DNA of 64,000 bases, from assembly GCF_003667545.1 (NCBI RefSeq), contig NZ_RCUV01000003.1, forward strand, positions 186,001-250,000, in the 5' to 3' direction. Both the position numbers and the translations under genes were made by a program. Source of the DNA: Mycetocola manganoxydans. Its GTDB lineage: Bacteria; Actinomycetota; Actinomycetes; Actinomycetales; Microbacteriaceae. The notes under the pieces are model-generated. The model worked only from the letters and a program-made list of their open reading frames with translations, was not told the DNA's origin and did no database searches. This document shows, one piece after another, positions 17,193-25,339 of the stretch; position 1 is the stretch's first letter, and each line of letters begins with the position of its first letter.

Positions 17193-18272
17193 CTACCCGC
17201 TGATTCCCTGCTCTTCGCAGGCAGCGGCCACTTCGCCCTCGCACAGCTCTGCGGCATCCGCATCGCCGGCATCGACCACCGTCTTGACCTCTTCAGGTCC
17301 GACGAGGATGGGGGTGACAGCGATGTACGGCGTCCCGTCCTCGAGCTCCTGGTCGGCCTCGGGGGTCTCCCCTTCGAGAAGCGCAACCGCCAGCTCGATC
17401 GCGGCATCCGCTTCTTCCTTGATCGGCTTGTAGACCGTCGCGGTCTGCTTTCCGAGCAACACGTTCTGAAGTCCCGCGATGGAGGCATCCTGACCGGAAA
17501 CCGGAACAGTGAGCCCGTTCTTGTCGAGAACCGTGATGACGCCGGCCGCGTTCGTGTCGTTCGCCGCCCAGACAGCGTCGACAGTTCCGCCGAGTGAGGT
17601 CAGAGCCTGCTCGAAATTGGTCGCCGATTTGTCGCCATCCCAGATCCCGGGTGGTTCCGCCGCCGGCGTGATTCCCGCGGCTTCCATCACCTCGACAGCA
17701 CCGTCGTGGAACATTTTGGCGTTACCGTCTGCCGGGTCGCCGCCCATGTAGACGACTACTGCCTCGGCGGGATCCTTGCCCGCGGCAGTAAGCCCGTCGA
17801 CGATCGACTGTCCCTCGAGACGCCCGACCTCGACGTTGTCGAATGAGACGTAGTAATCGGCACCCTCGATCGGGCGGTCGTAGGCGATCACCGGGATCCC
17901 CTCGCCCTTTGCCTTTTCAGCGACGGCCGCGCCGGCCCCGTTGTAGTCGACGAGGAGCATCACGCCGCAGCCCTTGGTGAGCTGCTGGTCCGCGATGGTG
18001 GCGTACTTGTTCGTGTCGCCACCTGCATTCTGGATGTCGATCTCGAATCCGGCGGCTTCCAGCCCTTCCTCGAGATATGGCCGGTCGTTGTTTTCCCAGC
18101 GCGGCGATGACGCGGCGTCGGGGAGGATGACGCACGCGCGGGTGGCTTCGGCATCGCCGCCGCCTCCATCTCCGCCGTTCCCTCCACCGCCGCCGCCGCT
18201 CGCACAACCGGCGAGCAGCATGGCCGATACTCCTGCGAGCGCAACGGCGGAGATTCTTGAGGAATGCCTCAT
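17193..18272 (-). CDS. Sugar ABC transporter substrate-binding lipoprotein (XylF-like)
   Basis: This 359-aa binding lipoprotein has lipobox LLAGC with Cys at residue 23, then a Gly-rich stretch. The mature domain is of the peripla_BP_4 / xylose-binding type: VILPDAASSPRWENN resembles the start of XylF-class proteins, which have DERW, followed by QLTKGCGVMLLVDYNG, VIAYDRPI and VWAANDTNAAG. It is the first gene of its operon with AAGGAG just before the ATG. Two adjacent palindromes lie about 105-130 nt upstream. The probable ligand is a pentose or similar sugar, inferred from family and operator-like sites. Confidence 0.88.
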   Translation of the reverse strand: MRHSSRISAVALAGVSAMLLAGCASGGGGGGNGGDGGGGDAEATRACVILPDAASSPRWENNDRPYLEEGLEAAGFEIDIQNAGGDTNKYATIADQQLTKGCGVMLLVDYNGAGAAVAEKAKGEGIPVIAYDRPIEGADYYVSFDNVEVGRLEGQSIVDGLTAAGKDPAEAVVVYMGGDPADGNAKMFHDGAVEVMEAAGITPAAEPPGIWDGDKSATNFEQALTSLGGTVDAVWAANDTNAAGVITVLDKNGLTVPVSGQDASIAGLQNVLLGKQTATVYKPIKEEADAAIELAVALLEGETPEADQELEDGTPYIAVTPILVGPEEVKTVVDAGDADAAELCEGEVAAACEEQGISG

Positions 18273-18376
18273 GGCTTACTCCTTCTCGAAAAACGAGGTC
18301 TACCCCTCGCGGTGCCCCGTCGGCTTTGGCGCGGCACAACAAGGATGACCGATCCTCATGTTCAAGAAGATAACGT

Positions 18377-18389
18377 TTGCGTCACGCAA
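18377..18389. promoter_or_regulatory. Palindrome 1 upstream of XylF-like operon
   Basis: TTGCGT-C-ACGCAA is a perfect 13-nt palindrome about 105 nt upstream of the binding-protein start. It is one base away from a second perfect palindrome. Palindromes of this size are typical of LacI- or ROK-family sites. Confidence 0.5.
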
Positions 18390-18390
18390 C

Positions 18391-18403
18391 CCGAAAGTTT
18401 CGG
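18391..18403. promoter_or_regulatory. Palindrome 2 upstream of XylF-like operon (CGAAA/TTTCG type)
   Basis: CCGAAA-G-TTTCGG is a perfect 13-nt palindrome. CGAAA-N-TTTCG dyads of this form have been described at xylan and xylose genes of other actinobacteria, which fits the xylose-type importer encoded downstream. This resemblance is from memory and was not tested by search. Confidence 0.5.
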
Positions 18404-18422
18404 CCGCTCACGCTCGCCGGCG

Positions 18423-18815
18423 CTAGTTGAGGGGCGCGTTCGCGGTCGTGAGCGGTTCCGGAGTGCTCGGCAGCACCGAGAAGATGAGGGTCAGACCTCC
18501 TGCGCCGAAGAGCAGGAAGAAGTCAACGAGCGTCAGGCCTGTCGGCAGCAATCCGAACACCCTGTTGTCGAGGAGCCCCAGGACTCCGAGAAGGAGAAGG
18601 ACACCACCGACCGAAAACAGTACGCCGCGGATCATCAGCGGCGAGCTCCTGGTGAACGCGACGAGGAAAAGCAGCGCAGCGCTCACGAGGTAGATCACGT
18701 CCACGAGAGTGTCCACGTTGAGGATCCCCATCAACCGGTCTCCCTCGATGAACAACCCGACGAGCCCGTGACCGCCGAGCACGATTCCGAGGATCAGTGC
18801 GTACAGTTTTCCCAT
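18423..18815 (-). CDS. Small four-helix membrane protein (DUF4383-like)
   Basis: This 130-aa hydrophobic protein has four predicted membrane segments. Its layout (a first helix pair, then ILNVDTLVDVIYL, then a second pair ending LTLVDFFLLFGAG) parallels the DUF4383 proteins at 24689-25156 and 31273-31686, where the equivalent loops read HNIVHLLFG/HNVAHLLIG and ADNWLHL/ADHFLHL. Here the His residues are replaced. Function is unknown. No clear Shine-Dalgarno sequence is seen. Confidence 0.65.
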   Translation of the reverse strand: MGKLYALILGIVLGGHGLVGLFIEGDRLMGILNVDTLVDVIYLVSAALLFLVAFTRSSPLMIRGVLFSVGGVLLLLGVLGLLDNRVFGLLPTGLTLVDFFLLFGAGGLTLIFSVLPSTPEPLTTANAPLN

Positions 18816-18919
18816 TGCTTCGGTCCCAATCTCTTATCCTGCTCCGGTCGACCCGATCAGTTCCAAGCTAAGGGAGCCGTGCGGTTCTCGCCCGGTATTG
18901 ACAAGCTGCCTGGTCGGGG

Positions 18920-21370
18920 TCACTCTTCCGCAAAGACAGTGGCCGCCGGCTCCATGATGCTCCCGTCGTCGCGTCGGTTGCGTCGTTTCTGCACGGGGGC
19001 ACCCGCCCGGACCGGTCCCTGATCGCCGAGTGGGATGACCAGCTCCTGACCCCGTTGCGCCTCGAACCGCTCTCCCCGCACCTCGAAGCTGACGGGTCCG
19101 TCGCCGTCGATGATCGTCACCCGCATGCTCGGCGCGGTCAGGACGACGAGCATCCGTGTTCCACGCCAGGTCAGCCGGTAGCGAAGCTCTGGCCACGAAA
19201 CGGGCAGTCGCGGGTCGAATGTGAGGAGACCGTCGTGGTCGCGCATGCCGCCGAACCCGGAGACGAGAGAGTTCCACACTCCGCCTGACGCCGCCACGTG
19301 AACTCCGTCCGCGGTGTTGCCATGCCGATCCTCAAGATCGACATAGACCGTGTCGAGGAAGTATTTGAGAGCGAGGTCCTGGTAACCGACTTCCGCGGCG
19401 ATGATCGACTGCACGATCTTCGACAGGCTCGAGTCGCTTGTCGTCAGCGGGTCGTAGTAGTCGAAGTCGGCGAGCTTCTCTTCGAGGGTGAATTCATCGC
19501 CCTGCAGGAAGAGCGCGAGCACGACATCCGCCTGTTTGAGCACCTGGAACCGGTAGATCACGAGGGGATGGAAGTGCAGCATGAGCGGCTTCCGGTCGTC
19601 CGGCGTTGCCGCAAGGTCCCACACCTCCCGTTCGAGGAAGGCCGAGTCCTGTGGGTGGATCTGCAGCGACTCCGAATAGGGAATGGTCATGGCATCCGCT
19701 GCCCGGTCCCAGTCCTCGAGTTCCGTCTCGGTGAATCCCAGACGTTCGACCATCCTCGCGTATGCGGTCGGGCGTTCGTGCTGGATCATTCGCACCGTCT
19801 GCGCCGCGTACCGGAGGTTGAACCGCGCCATGACGTTGGTGAACAGGTTGTTGTTGACGACGGTGGTGTACTCGTCAGGGCCAGTGACGCCGTGGATCTC
19901 GAATCGGTCGTCGCCGTTGCTGCGCCAGAAGCCGAGCGTCGTCCACATGCGGGCGGTCTCCACGGCGATGTCGACGGCGCCATTGCAGAGGAAGTCGAGG
20001 TCGCCGGTCGCGTCGATGAACTTCGCGAGCGCATAGGTGACGTCTGCGTTGATGTGGTACTGCGCGGTGCCGGCCGCATAGTGGGCGGATGCCTCCTCCC
20101 CGTTGATCGTCCGCCAGGGAAAGAGGGCGCCCGCTTCGTTGAGCTTTCTCGCCCTGTCCCGTGCTGCCGGCAGCATCTGTTCCCGGATCCGCAACGCGTT
20201 CCTCGCCCAGAGCGGGCTCGTGTACGCGAGGAAGGGGACGACATAGATTTCGGTGTCCCAGAAGTAGTGCCCGCTGTATCCGTTGCCGGTGACGCCCTTC
20301 GCCGGAACTCCGAGCCCGTCGGCTCTGGCCGAGGCCTGCGCGAGCTGGAACAGATTCCAGCGCACCGCTTGTTGCACGTCGTCGTGCCCGGGAATCTCGA
20401 CGTCGGACCGTTCCCAGAAGTCCGCGAGCCAGTCGCGTTGCTTGGAGTACTGCTCGGGAACCCCAGCCGAACGAATCCGGTCGAGAGTGCGGCGGCAGCG
20501 GTCGATGAGTTCACGAGCGGGCGCGCGGCGCGAGCTGTGATAGCTGATGACCTTGGTAACACGCACCGGCTCGCCTTGACGTGCGTCGACGGCGAAGACG
20601 TTCTTCGCCGTGTTCCCGTCGATGTGGTGTTCGACCGTGTAGTCGTTCGAGGTTTCGATGAGGTGGTCCGCGGCGACAGCGAGAGCCATCTTCGAGTTCG
20701 CGACCTCGAAACTGAGCACGCTGCGTTCGCCGTCCTGCCAGTGCTCTTGTGGAAGGAACACCCGCTCGGACACCCGCCCCGCCGTTCGGGGGTCGTTGAG
20801 TTCTTCGCCGGAATCCCCGGCACCTTCATAGTCGTCCTCACCGTCCTGTCGGTTGAGAATCTGACAGGAAATGACCAGTGGTGCGTCTGCGTCCAGCACG
20901 GTGACGTCGAGGCTCAACACGGCGAGGTGTCGCTCCGGGAAGGAGATCATGCGGGTGGCCGTCACCTTGACGCGTTTTCCTGACGGTGTCAGCCAGAGCA
21001 GTTCCCGCCGCAGAACGCCTTCGCGGAAGTCGAGACTGCGCTCGTAGCTGAGCACGTCGGCGTCATCGAGCAGCAGGGGCTCGTCGTCGACGTAAAGCCT
21101 CATCACCTTGCTGTCCGGCGCGTTCACCATGGTCTGGCCGACCTCGGCGAAGCCGTACGCCTCTTCGGCGTGGCGAATCTTCCACGTCTCGTGCAGGCCG
21201 TTCACATAGGTGCCGTGCTCGTGCGCCGTCCGCCCTTCGGCGGCGTTTCCCCTCATACCGAGGAAACCGTTGCCGACGGCGAACAGGGATTCTGTCAGGC
21301 CGAGCGTCTCGGCGTCGAAATGCGTCTCGACCAAACGCCATGGGTCAACGGGAAAACGGTCTCGGTTCAT
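18920..21370 (-). CDS. Glycoside hydrolase family 65 protein (disaccharide phosphorylase)
   Basis: This 816-aa GH65 enzyme is of the class that phosphorolyses alpha-linked glucosides (maltose, trehalose, kojibiose, nigerose) to beta-glucose 1-phosphate. Domains in order: N-terminal beta-sandwich (ESLFAVGNGFLGMRGN), helical linker, (alpha/alpha)6 barrel with the motif GVTGPDEY whose Glu (residue 500) is the expected general acid, and a C-terminal beta domain. The SSLS motif after YDPLTTSD matches the phosphate-binding loop of phosphorylases. The ATG at 21370 is chosen because AGAGGAT precedes it. The beta-phosphoglucomutase gene lies immediately upstream, as in the Mycobacterium tuberculosis pair Rv3400-Rv3401. 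The substrate is not determinable. Confidence 0.9.
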   Translation of the reverse strand: MNRDRFPVDPWRLVETHFDAETLGLTESLFAVGNGFLGMRGNAAEGRTAHEHGTYVNGLHETWKIRHAEEAYGFAEVGQTMVNAPDSKVMRLYVDDEPLLLDDADVLSYERSLDFREGVLRRELLWLTPSGKRVKVTATRMISFPERHLAVLSLDVTVLDADAPLVISCQILNRQDGEDDYEGAGDSGEELNDPRTAGRVSERVFLPQEHWQDGERSVLSFEVANSKMALAVAADHLIETSNDYTVEHHIDGNTAKNVFAVDARQGEPVRVTKVISYHSSRRAPARELIDRCRRTLDRIRSAGVPEQYSKQRDWLADFWERSDVEIPGHDDVQQAVRWNLFQLAQASARADGLGVPAKGVTGNGYSGHYFWDTEIYVVPFLAYTSPLWARNALRIREQMLPAARDRARKLNEAGALFPWRTINGEEASAHYAAGTAQYHINADVTYALAKFIDATGDLDFLCNGAVDIAVETARMWTTLGFWRSNGDDRFEIHGVTGPDEYTTVVNNNLFTNVMARFNLRYAAQTVRMIQHERPTAYARMVERLGFTETELEDWDRAADAMTIPYSESLQIHPQDSAFLEREVWDLAATPDDRKPLMLHFHPLVIYRFQVLKQADVVLALFLQGDEFTLEEKLADFDYYDPLTTSDSSLSKIVQSIIAAEVGYQDLALKYFLDTVYVDLEDRHGNTADGVHVAASGGVWNSLVSGFGGMRDHDGLLTFDPRLPVSWPELRYRLTWRGTRMLVVLTAPSMRVTIIDGDGPVSFEVRGERFEAQRGQELVIPLGDQGPVRAGAPVQKRRNRRDDGSIMEPAATVFAEE

Positions 21371-21393
21371 CTCGGATCCTCTGGTGACGTGGG

Positions 21394-22221
21394 TCAATGG
21401 GTGACGAAGACGGCAAGGTCATCGACGACGGCGTCTGCCCCTGCTTCGAGGAGCGCCTCGTGTCCGGCTCCGCGGTCGACGCCGATCACGAGTCCGAAGT
21501 CGCCCGCCCTCGCAGCGGCGACTCCCGAGATGGCGTCTTCGAAGACAACGATGTCCGCCGGGTCCAGGTTCATGGACCGAGCAGCATGCAGGAACATATC
21601 CGGAGCCGGTTTGCTGGCGAGGGACTGCTCCGCAGCTACGAGACCATCGACGATGACCGGAAAACGGTCGATCAGTCCCGCGGCGGTGAGTACCCAGGTG
21701 GCGTTCTTCGAACTCGAGACGACGCCCATCGGCATCCGCTTCTCCTGCAGGACGTTCACAAGTTGCACTGAGCCCTCGTAAGGGAGGATGCCGCGCTCTT
21801 CCAGAGCCCGCGAGAAATAATCGTTCTTGCGGTTGCCGATGCCCATGACCGTGTCGGCGGTCGGTGGATCATCCGGCGATCCAAGCGGAAGGACGATGCC
21901 ACGGGATGCGAGCATGCTGGCCACGCCGTCGTACCTGCGCTTGCCGTCAAGATGTTCGAAGTAGTCGTCGTCGGTGTACGGCCTCACCACGCCCTTCTCG
22001 GCGAAGACCTCGGTGAACATGGACTGCCACGCGTAGCGATGCAGGTCGGCGGTCGGAGTGAGCACTCCATCAAGGTCGAAGAGGACTGCGGAGAAGCCGT
22101 CAAGGCTGACCGGAGCAGGCGTGTAGTCGTTCAGAAGAACCCCCGAAAAGTGAGTAGCGGGCGAAAGCTTGCGGTTGACTCTACGGCACCCATCGAATGT
22201 TGTTGGGTTCTCAGGTTGCAC
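21394..22221 (-). CDS. HAD-family beta-phosphoglucomutase
   Basis: This HAD phosphatase-fold enzyme converts beta-glucose 1-phosphate, made by the GH65 phosphorylase encoded 23 nt downstream, to glucose 6-phosphate. Motifs: DLDGVLTPT (nucleophile and acid/base Asp), the cap segment DYFEHLDGKRRYDGV with the Arg/Lys substrate residues, VVSSSKN (motif II), KPAPDMF (Lys) and VFEDAISGV (Asp pair). The start is uncertain. In-frame GTG at 22221 would give 275 aa but has poor upstream signals and lies close to the divergent USP start; the conserved domain begins only near residue 40 of that reading. A rare CTG start nearer the domain is possible. Confidence 0.82.
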   Translation of the reverse strand: MQPENPTTFDGCRRVNRKLSPATHFSGVLLNDYTPAPVSLDGFSAVLFDLDGVLTPTADLHRYAWQSMFTEVFAEKGVVRPYTDDDYFEHLDGKRRYDGVASMLASRGIVLPLGSPDDPPTADTVMGIGNRKNDYFSRALEERGILPYEGSVQLVNVLQEKRMPMGVVSSSKNATWVLTAAGLIDRFPVIVDGLVAAEQSLASKPAPDMFLHAARSMNLDPADIVVFEDAISGVAAARAGDFGLVIGVDRGAGHEALLEAGADAVVDDLAVFVTH

Positions 22222-22237
22222 CGAGGATACTGTGAGA

Positions 22238-22741
22238 ATGACGGACGCCAGTTCTCCTGCAACCGCCTCGAACGGGGCCGAAAACCGGATCGTTGTCGGG
22301 GTCGACGGATCCGAGTCCTCGGTGAGAGCCCTCCGCACAGCCCGCCGATTGGCGGCTGCCCTCGGCACGTCGCTCGAAGCCGTCGCGGTGTGGCAACGGG
22401 CTCACTCGTCGTACGACTTCTACCACCCAGAGTCCGACTGGACGCCGGAGAAGGAGATCGAGAAGTTGCTGCAGGATGCCGCGGAGTCCGCGTTCGGTTC
22501 GGACCGCCCGGATCGATTCACGATGTCGATGCTCGAAGGCATACCCGCTAAAACTCTTATCCGGCACAGCGTGGGTGCCGACATGCTCGTGCTCGGCTCA
22601 CGCGGACACGGCGGGTTCATGGGCCTGCTGGTCGGTTCGGTCAGTTCGGCGTGCGTGGCGCACGCTCATTGCCCCGTGCTCGTCGTGCACAACGAAAATC
22701 AGCACGCACTTGACGCCGACCGGAACGCCACAACGCGCTGA
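22238..22741 (+). CDS. Universal stress protein family
   Basis: This 167-aa single-domain UspA protein has the start RIVVGVDGSESSVRALR and the ATP-binding motif GSRGHGGFMGLLVGSVS (G-2x-G-9x-G-S type), followed by HCPVLVVH, which suggests the nucleotide-binding subclass. It is divergent from the beta-phosphoglucomutase gene. GATACT lies exactly six bases before the ATG at 22238, close to the leaderless pattern seen at other genes here. Role in stress adaptation is known for the family; the specific role is unknown. Confidence 0.88.
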   Translation: MTDASSPATASNGAENRIVVGVDGSESSVRALRTARRLAAALGTSLEAVAVWQRAHSSYDFYHPESDWTPEKEIEKLLQDAAESAFGSDRPDRFTMSMLEGIPAKTLIRHSVGADMLVLGSRGHGGFMGLLVGSVSSACVAHAHCPVLVVHNENQHALDADRNATTR

Positions 22742-22763
22742 AGCCGGCGCTCCGCCGATGCCA

Positions 22764-22769
22764 TACGCT
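22764..22769 (+). promoter_or_regulatory. Leaderless -10 element
   Basis: TACGCT followed by six bases (GGCAGG) and the GTG at 22776. It decides the start of the downstream hypothetical gene, which has no Shine-Dalgarno sequence. Confidence 0.5.
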
Positions 22770-22775
22770 GGCAGG

Positions 22776-23444
22776 GTGGAGAGCAATGGAAGCCCCGGCG
22801 GGTCATGGCTTTCGAAAACGATGAACTGGCTGAGCCGGGTGTTCGGGCACACGCAGGCACCGGACCCGTACCGGCCTGACCCGCAGCCCCTCGCGCCGTT
22901 CGAGCAGGCCCTCGAGGAGGGACTGCTCATCGCCAGGCACGGCGTTTTTCTGGCGGTGCGAAACCGTCTCATCGTGCGCGCTCTCCGGGAGGGTAAAGCG
23001 TTCGATGAAGAGCAGGCTGCGCGAGTCGTTTCTGAAGAGCTGACTCTGGCAGCCGAGGAACAGCGCGAGTATGCCGAAGGCGCTCGCCGGCTTCTGGAGG
23101 TCGCGGGCCGCTCGGGCGGCATCGCAGACCACGCTCACGACTACCACCGCATCGACACGCTGACCCTCTCTCGGCGCCAGCGGCTCTATTCAGCGCTCGC
23201 TGACGCCCTCGAGGCCTATCGCGAGGACCCGGACGACGTCGCGAACTTCGTGGACCGCGCGCGAACCGAAGCATGGAACGACATCGGCGATAACGTCGTC
23301 TCCCAACTCGACCAGCGGATGTCGTCGTTCGCTGACGAGCCGGAATACGAGATGAGGCGGCCGGAAAGGCTTCGCCAACTCCTCGAGGTCGACCTTCCCG
23401 CACTGCTCCCCCGAAACACGGACGGCGACCAGTCCCGCGGCTGA
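22776..23444 (+). CDS. Hypothetical acidic helical protein
   Basis: This 222-aa soluble protein is not recognised. It is rich in Glu, Arg, Leu and Ala and is probably almost all alpha-helical, with segments such as FDEEQAARVVSEELTLAAEEQ and a basic stretch in the middle. No signal peptide or membrane segment is present. GTG at 22776 is chosen for its TACGCT element; ATGs at 22758 and 22821 are alternatives. It follows the USP gene by 34 nt and converges on the CtaG-like gene. Confidence 0.6.
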   Translation: MESNGSPGGSWLSKTMNWLSRVFGHTQAPDPYRPDPQPLAPFEQALEEGLLIARHGVFLAVRNRLIVRALREGKAFDEEQAARVVSEELTLAAEEQREYAEGARRLLEVAGRSGGIADHAHDYHRIDTLTLSRRQRLYSALADALEAYREDPDDVANFVDRARTEAWNDIGDNVVSQLDQRMSSFADEPEYEMRRPERLRQLLEVDLPALLPRNTDGDQSRG

Positions 23445-23448
23445 AGGC

Positions 23449-24234
23449 TCAGACCGAACTCTTCTGCGTTCTCGACTCGAGCCTGCGCTGAGTTCGACCC
23501 GCTTCGCGGTACCAGCCGGCGAAGAGCAGCACGACGAGCGCGACCGAGACAGCGTCACCTCCGTAATACATGATCATGCTGCCGAGCTCTGCCTCAGCGA
23601 CGGGAACATCGGGCGGCTGGTTCCCGAAGAGCTGTTTTGACAGGATGCTGTGACCGGCCATCACGGCGCACAGCACGACGGCGCGCGTGCCGAAGCTCGC
23701 ACGGTGCGGTGCGGGGTCGATACCCGCAATCGACGCCGAGAACAGATACCCGGAGACGAAGAGGTGCACGTAGACGAGAACGAACAGCAGGCCGTTGACG
23801 TGGATGCTGGGATACAGCCCGCCGGGGTAGAGCAGCCACAGACCACCGAGGTGGAGCACCGCAGCGGTGACCGGGTAGGTGAGGAACCGCACCGGCCTGC
23901 TGCGCAACATCCGCGCCAACCGCCTGGCCGGGACCGCGCTGAGTGAGCGAAGCGCGAGGGTTCCCGGTGCGGCAAGCATCAGCAGCAGCGGGGCGAGCAT
24001 GCCGAGCCCGACATGGGCGACGGCGTGCCTGGCGAAGTCGTCGTGATTCGTAGCCGTGGCCTGCACACTCAACGCGGCGACGAGGCATCCGGCGATCCAG
24101 AGAACGATCCTGCGCCGCGGCCAGATGGGCCGACCCGCAGGACGCAGTGCCGCGAGAAGGTACACCGCGATGGCAGCGAGCAGGGCGAAGCTCACGAGTT
24201 CCATCGCGGAAACACCGCCGCCGTGGTTATGCAT
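23449..24234 (-). CDS. Cytochrome c oxidase assembly protein (CtaG/caa3 type), standalone
   Basis: This 261-aa polytopic membrane protein of the caa3_CtaG family has about seven membrane helices. The family His residues are seen in HAVAHVGLGMLAPLLLMLAAP, SIHVNGLLFVLVYVHLFVSG and MAGHSILSK, and IDPAPHR is a family signature. It is implicated in copper delivery to cytochrome oxidase. The C-terminus is basic and cytoplasmic. It overlaps the DUF2243 gene by 8 nt; DUF2243 and CtaG genes commonly sit together in actinobacteria. A second CtaG domain is fused to CopD at 37326-39290. Confidence 0.87.
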   Translation of the reverse strand: MHNHGGGVSAMELVSFALLAAIAVYLLAALRPAGRPIWPRRRIVLWIAGCLVAALSVQATATNHDDFARHAVAHVGLGMLAPLLLMLAAPGTLALRSLSAVPARRLARMLRSRPVRFLTYPVTAAVLHLGGLWLLYPGGLYPSIHVNGLLFVLVYVHLFVSGYLFSASIAGIDPAPHRASFGTRAVVLCAVMAGHSILSKQLFGNQPPDVPVAEAELGSMIMYYGGDAVSVALVVLLFAGWYREAGRTQRRLESRTQKSSV

Positions 24235-24688
24235 CGGCCCTGACTCCTCGCGAACGTCTCGACCGGGCCAGCAGAACCACTCCCCCGGCGATGAGCACGA
24301 CGGCGATGATGTTCCAGGTCAGGTCGTACGGCAGCAGGTCCACGTCGTAACGGATCTGGTGAAGGCCAAACAGTTTGTGCTGGATGATGCCGTCGTAGAG
24401 CTGGAACGCACCACATCCGATCAGGATGCCGCCCCACCACCGGGAAGGCTCGAAGGTCCGCCTGCGACGGATGTCGGCGAAGAGGAACAGGGCAGCGACC
24501 GTTGCGAACCAGCTGAAGGCGTGGAAGATCCCATCCGAGACGAGGCCGACAGCCGGCGTGGACCGATCATAGAAGTGATGCCAGCGGAGGAGCTGGTGGA
24601 AGACCACCTCGTCGACGAAGCCGGCGATGCCGACTCCGAGCAGAATCCCCGAGAGGAGGTTCCGCCCGGAGTCGGTGCTGCGAGCCAT
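24227..24688 (-). CDS. DUF2243 membrane protein
   Basis: This 153-aa four-helix membrane protein is of the DUF2243 family. Conserved histidines are seen in GFVDEVVFHQLLRWHHFY, GIFHAFSWF and GIIQHKLFGLHQIR, suggesting metal or heme binding, though no function is established. It ends inside the CtaG-like gene (8-nt overlap) and starts directly after the DUF4383 stop at 24689, so the three genes form one minus-strand operon. Confidence 0.85.
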   Translation of the reverse strand: MARSTDSGRNLLSGILLGVGIAGFVDEVVFHQLLRWHHFYDRSTPAVGLVSDGIFHAFSWFATVAALFLFADIRRRRTFEPSRWWGGILIGCGAFQLYDGIIQHKLFGLHQIRYDVDLLPYDLTWNIIAVVLIAGGVVLLARSRRSRGVRADA

Positions 24689-25156
24689 TCAGCGACGCGT
24701 GGTCGTGGTCGTGTTCCGGCCGAGGAGCAGACCGAGTGCCACCATCGCGATTGCGAGCACGAGGTGCAGCCAGTTGTCCGCGTTGTTGAGCGGAACAAAG
24801 TTCGCAGCGGAGTCCATACCGGCGACGAACAGTCCGTAGATCCACAGCACGAAGTACACGATTCCACCCCAGATCAGGAAGTTCCGTGCGCCGGGTGCGC
24901 TCCGTGCCAACGCGATGCCTGCGATCCCGAAGAGGAGGTGGACGATGTTGTGCAGGATCGACACCTGGAAGATGCCGAGCAGCAGTGCCCCTGAGCCGCT
25001 GCCGGCGAACAGGAGATCTTCGTAGTTCGTTGTCACCCCCGGGATGAACCCGAGGACACCGACGAGGAGGAAAACGATCCCGAAGACGAGCGCCGTCAGC
25101 TGCACGGGGGCGCGACCGGTGCGGGTGGTCGATGTGTTCACGGGACGAGATGTCAT
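24689..25156 (-). CDS. DUF4383 membrane protein
   Basis: This 155-aa protein has a short polar N-terminus and four membrane helices. The family loops SILHNIVHLLFGIAG and NNADNWLHLVLAIAM carry the conserved His residues. The ATG at 25156 is chosen because AAGGAGC lies just upstream; 36 codons of upstream in-frame reading have no homology. It is the first gene of the DUF4383-DUF2243-CtaG operon. It is paralogous to 31273-31686 and, more distantly, to 18423-18815. Confidence 0.85.
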   Translation of the reverse strand: MTSRPVNTSTTRTGRAPVQLTALVFGIVFLLVGVLGFIPGVTTNYEDLLFAGSGSGALLLGIFQVSILHNIVHLLFGIAGIALARSAPGARNFLIWGGIVYFVLWIYGLFVAGMDSAANFVPLNNADNWLHLVLAIAMVALGLLLGRNTTTTTRR

Positions 25157-25339
25157 GGTGTGCTCCTTGCTGTATTCGAGTACCGACCTGCGGGGAACAC
25201 GGTGCAGCCCCCCAGCTGCAGCCACGATAATTCCCGTTCGGCGCGAAATTTCAGTAGTTGACATTGCGGCAGGATTCGTTCTCGCCCTGTGCTTGTCCAG
25301 CCGGTGCCGTTACGATCGGGACCCGACAGGAAGGCCCTC

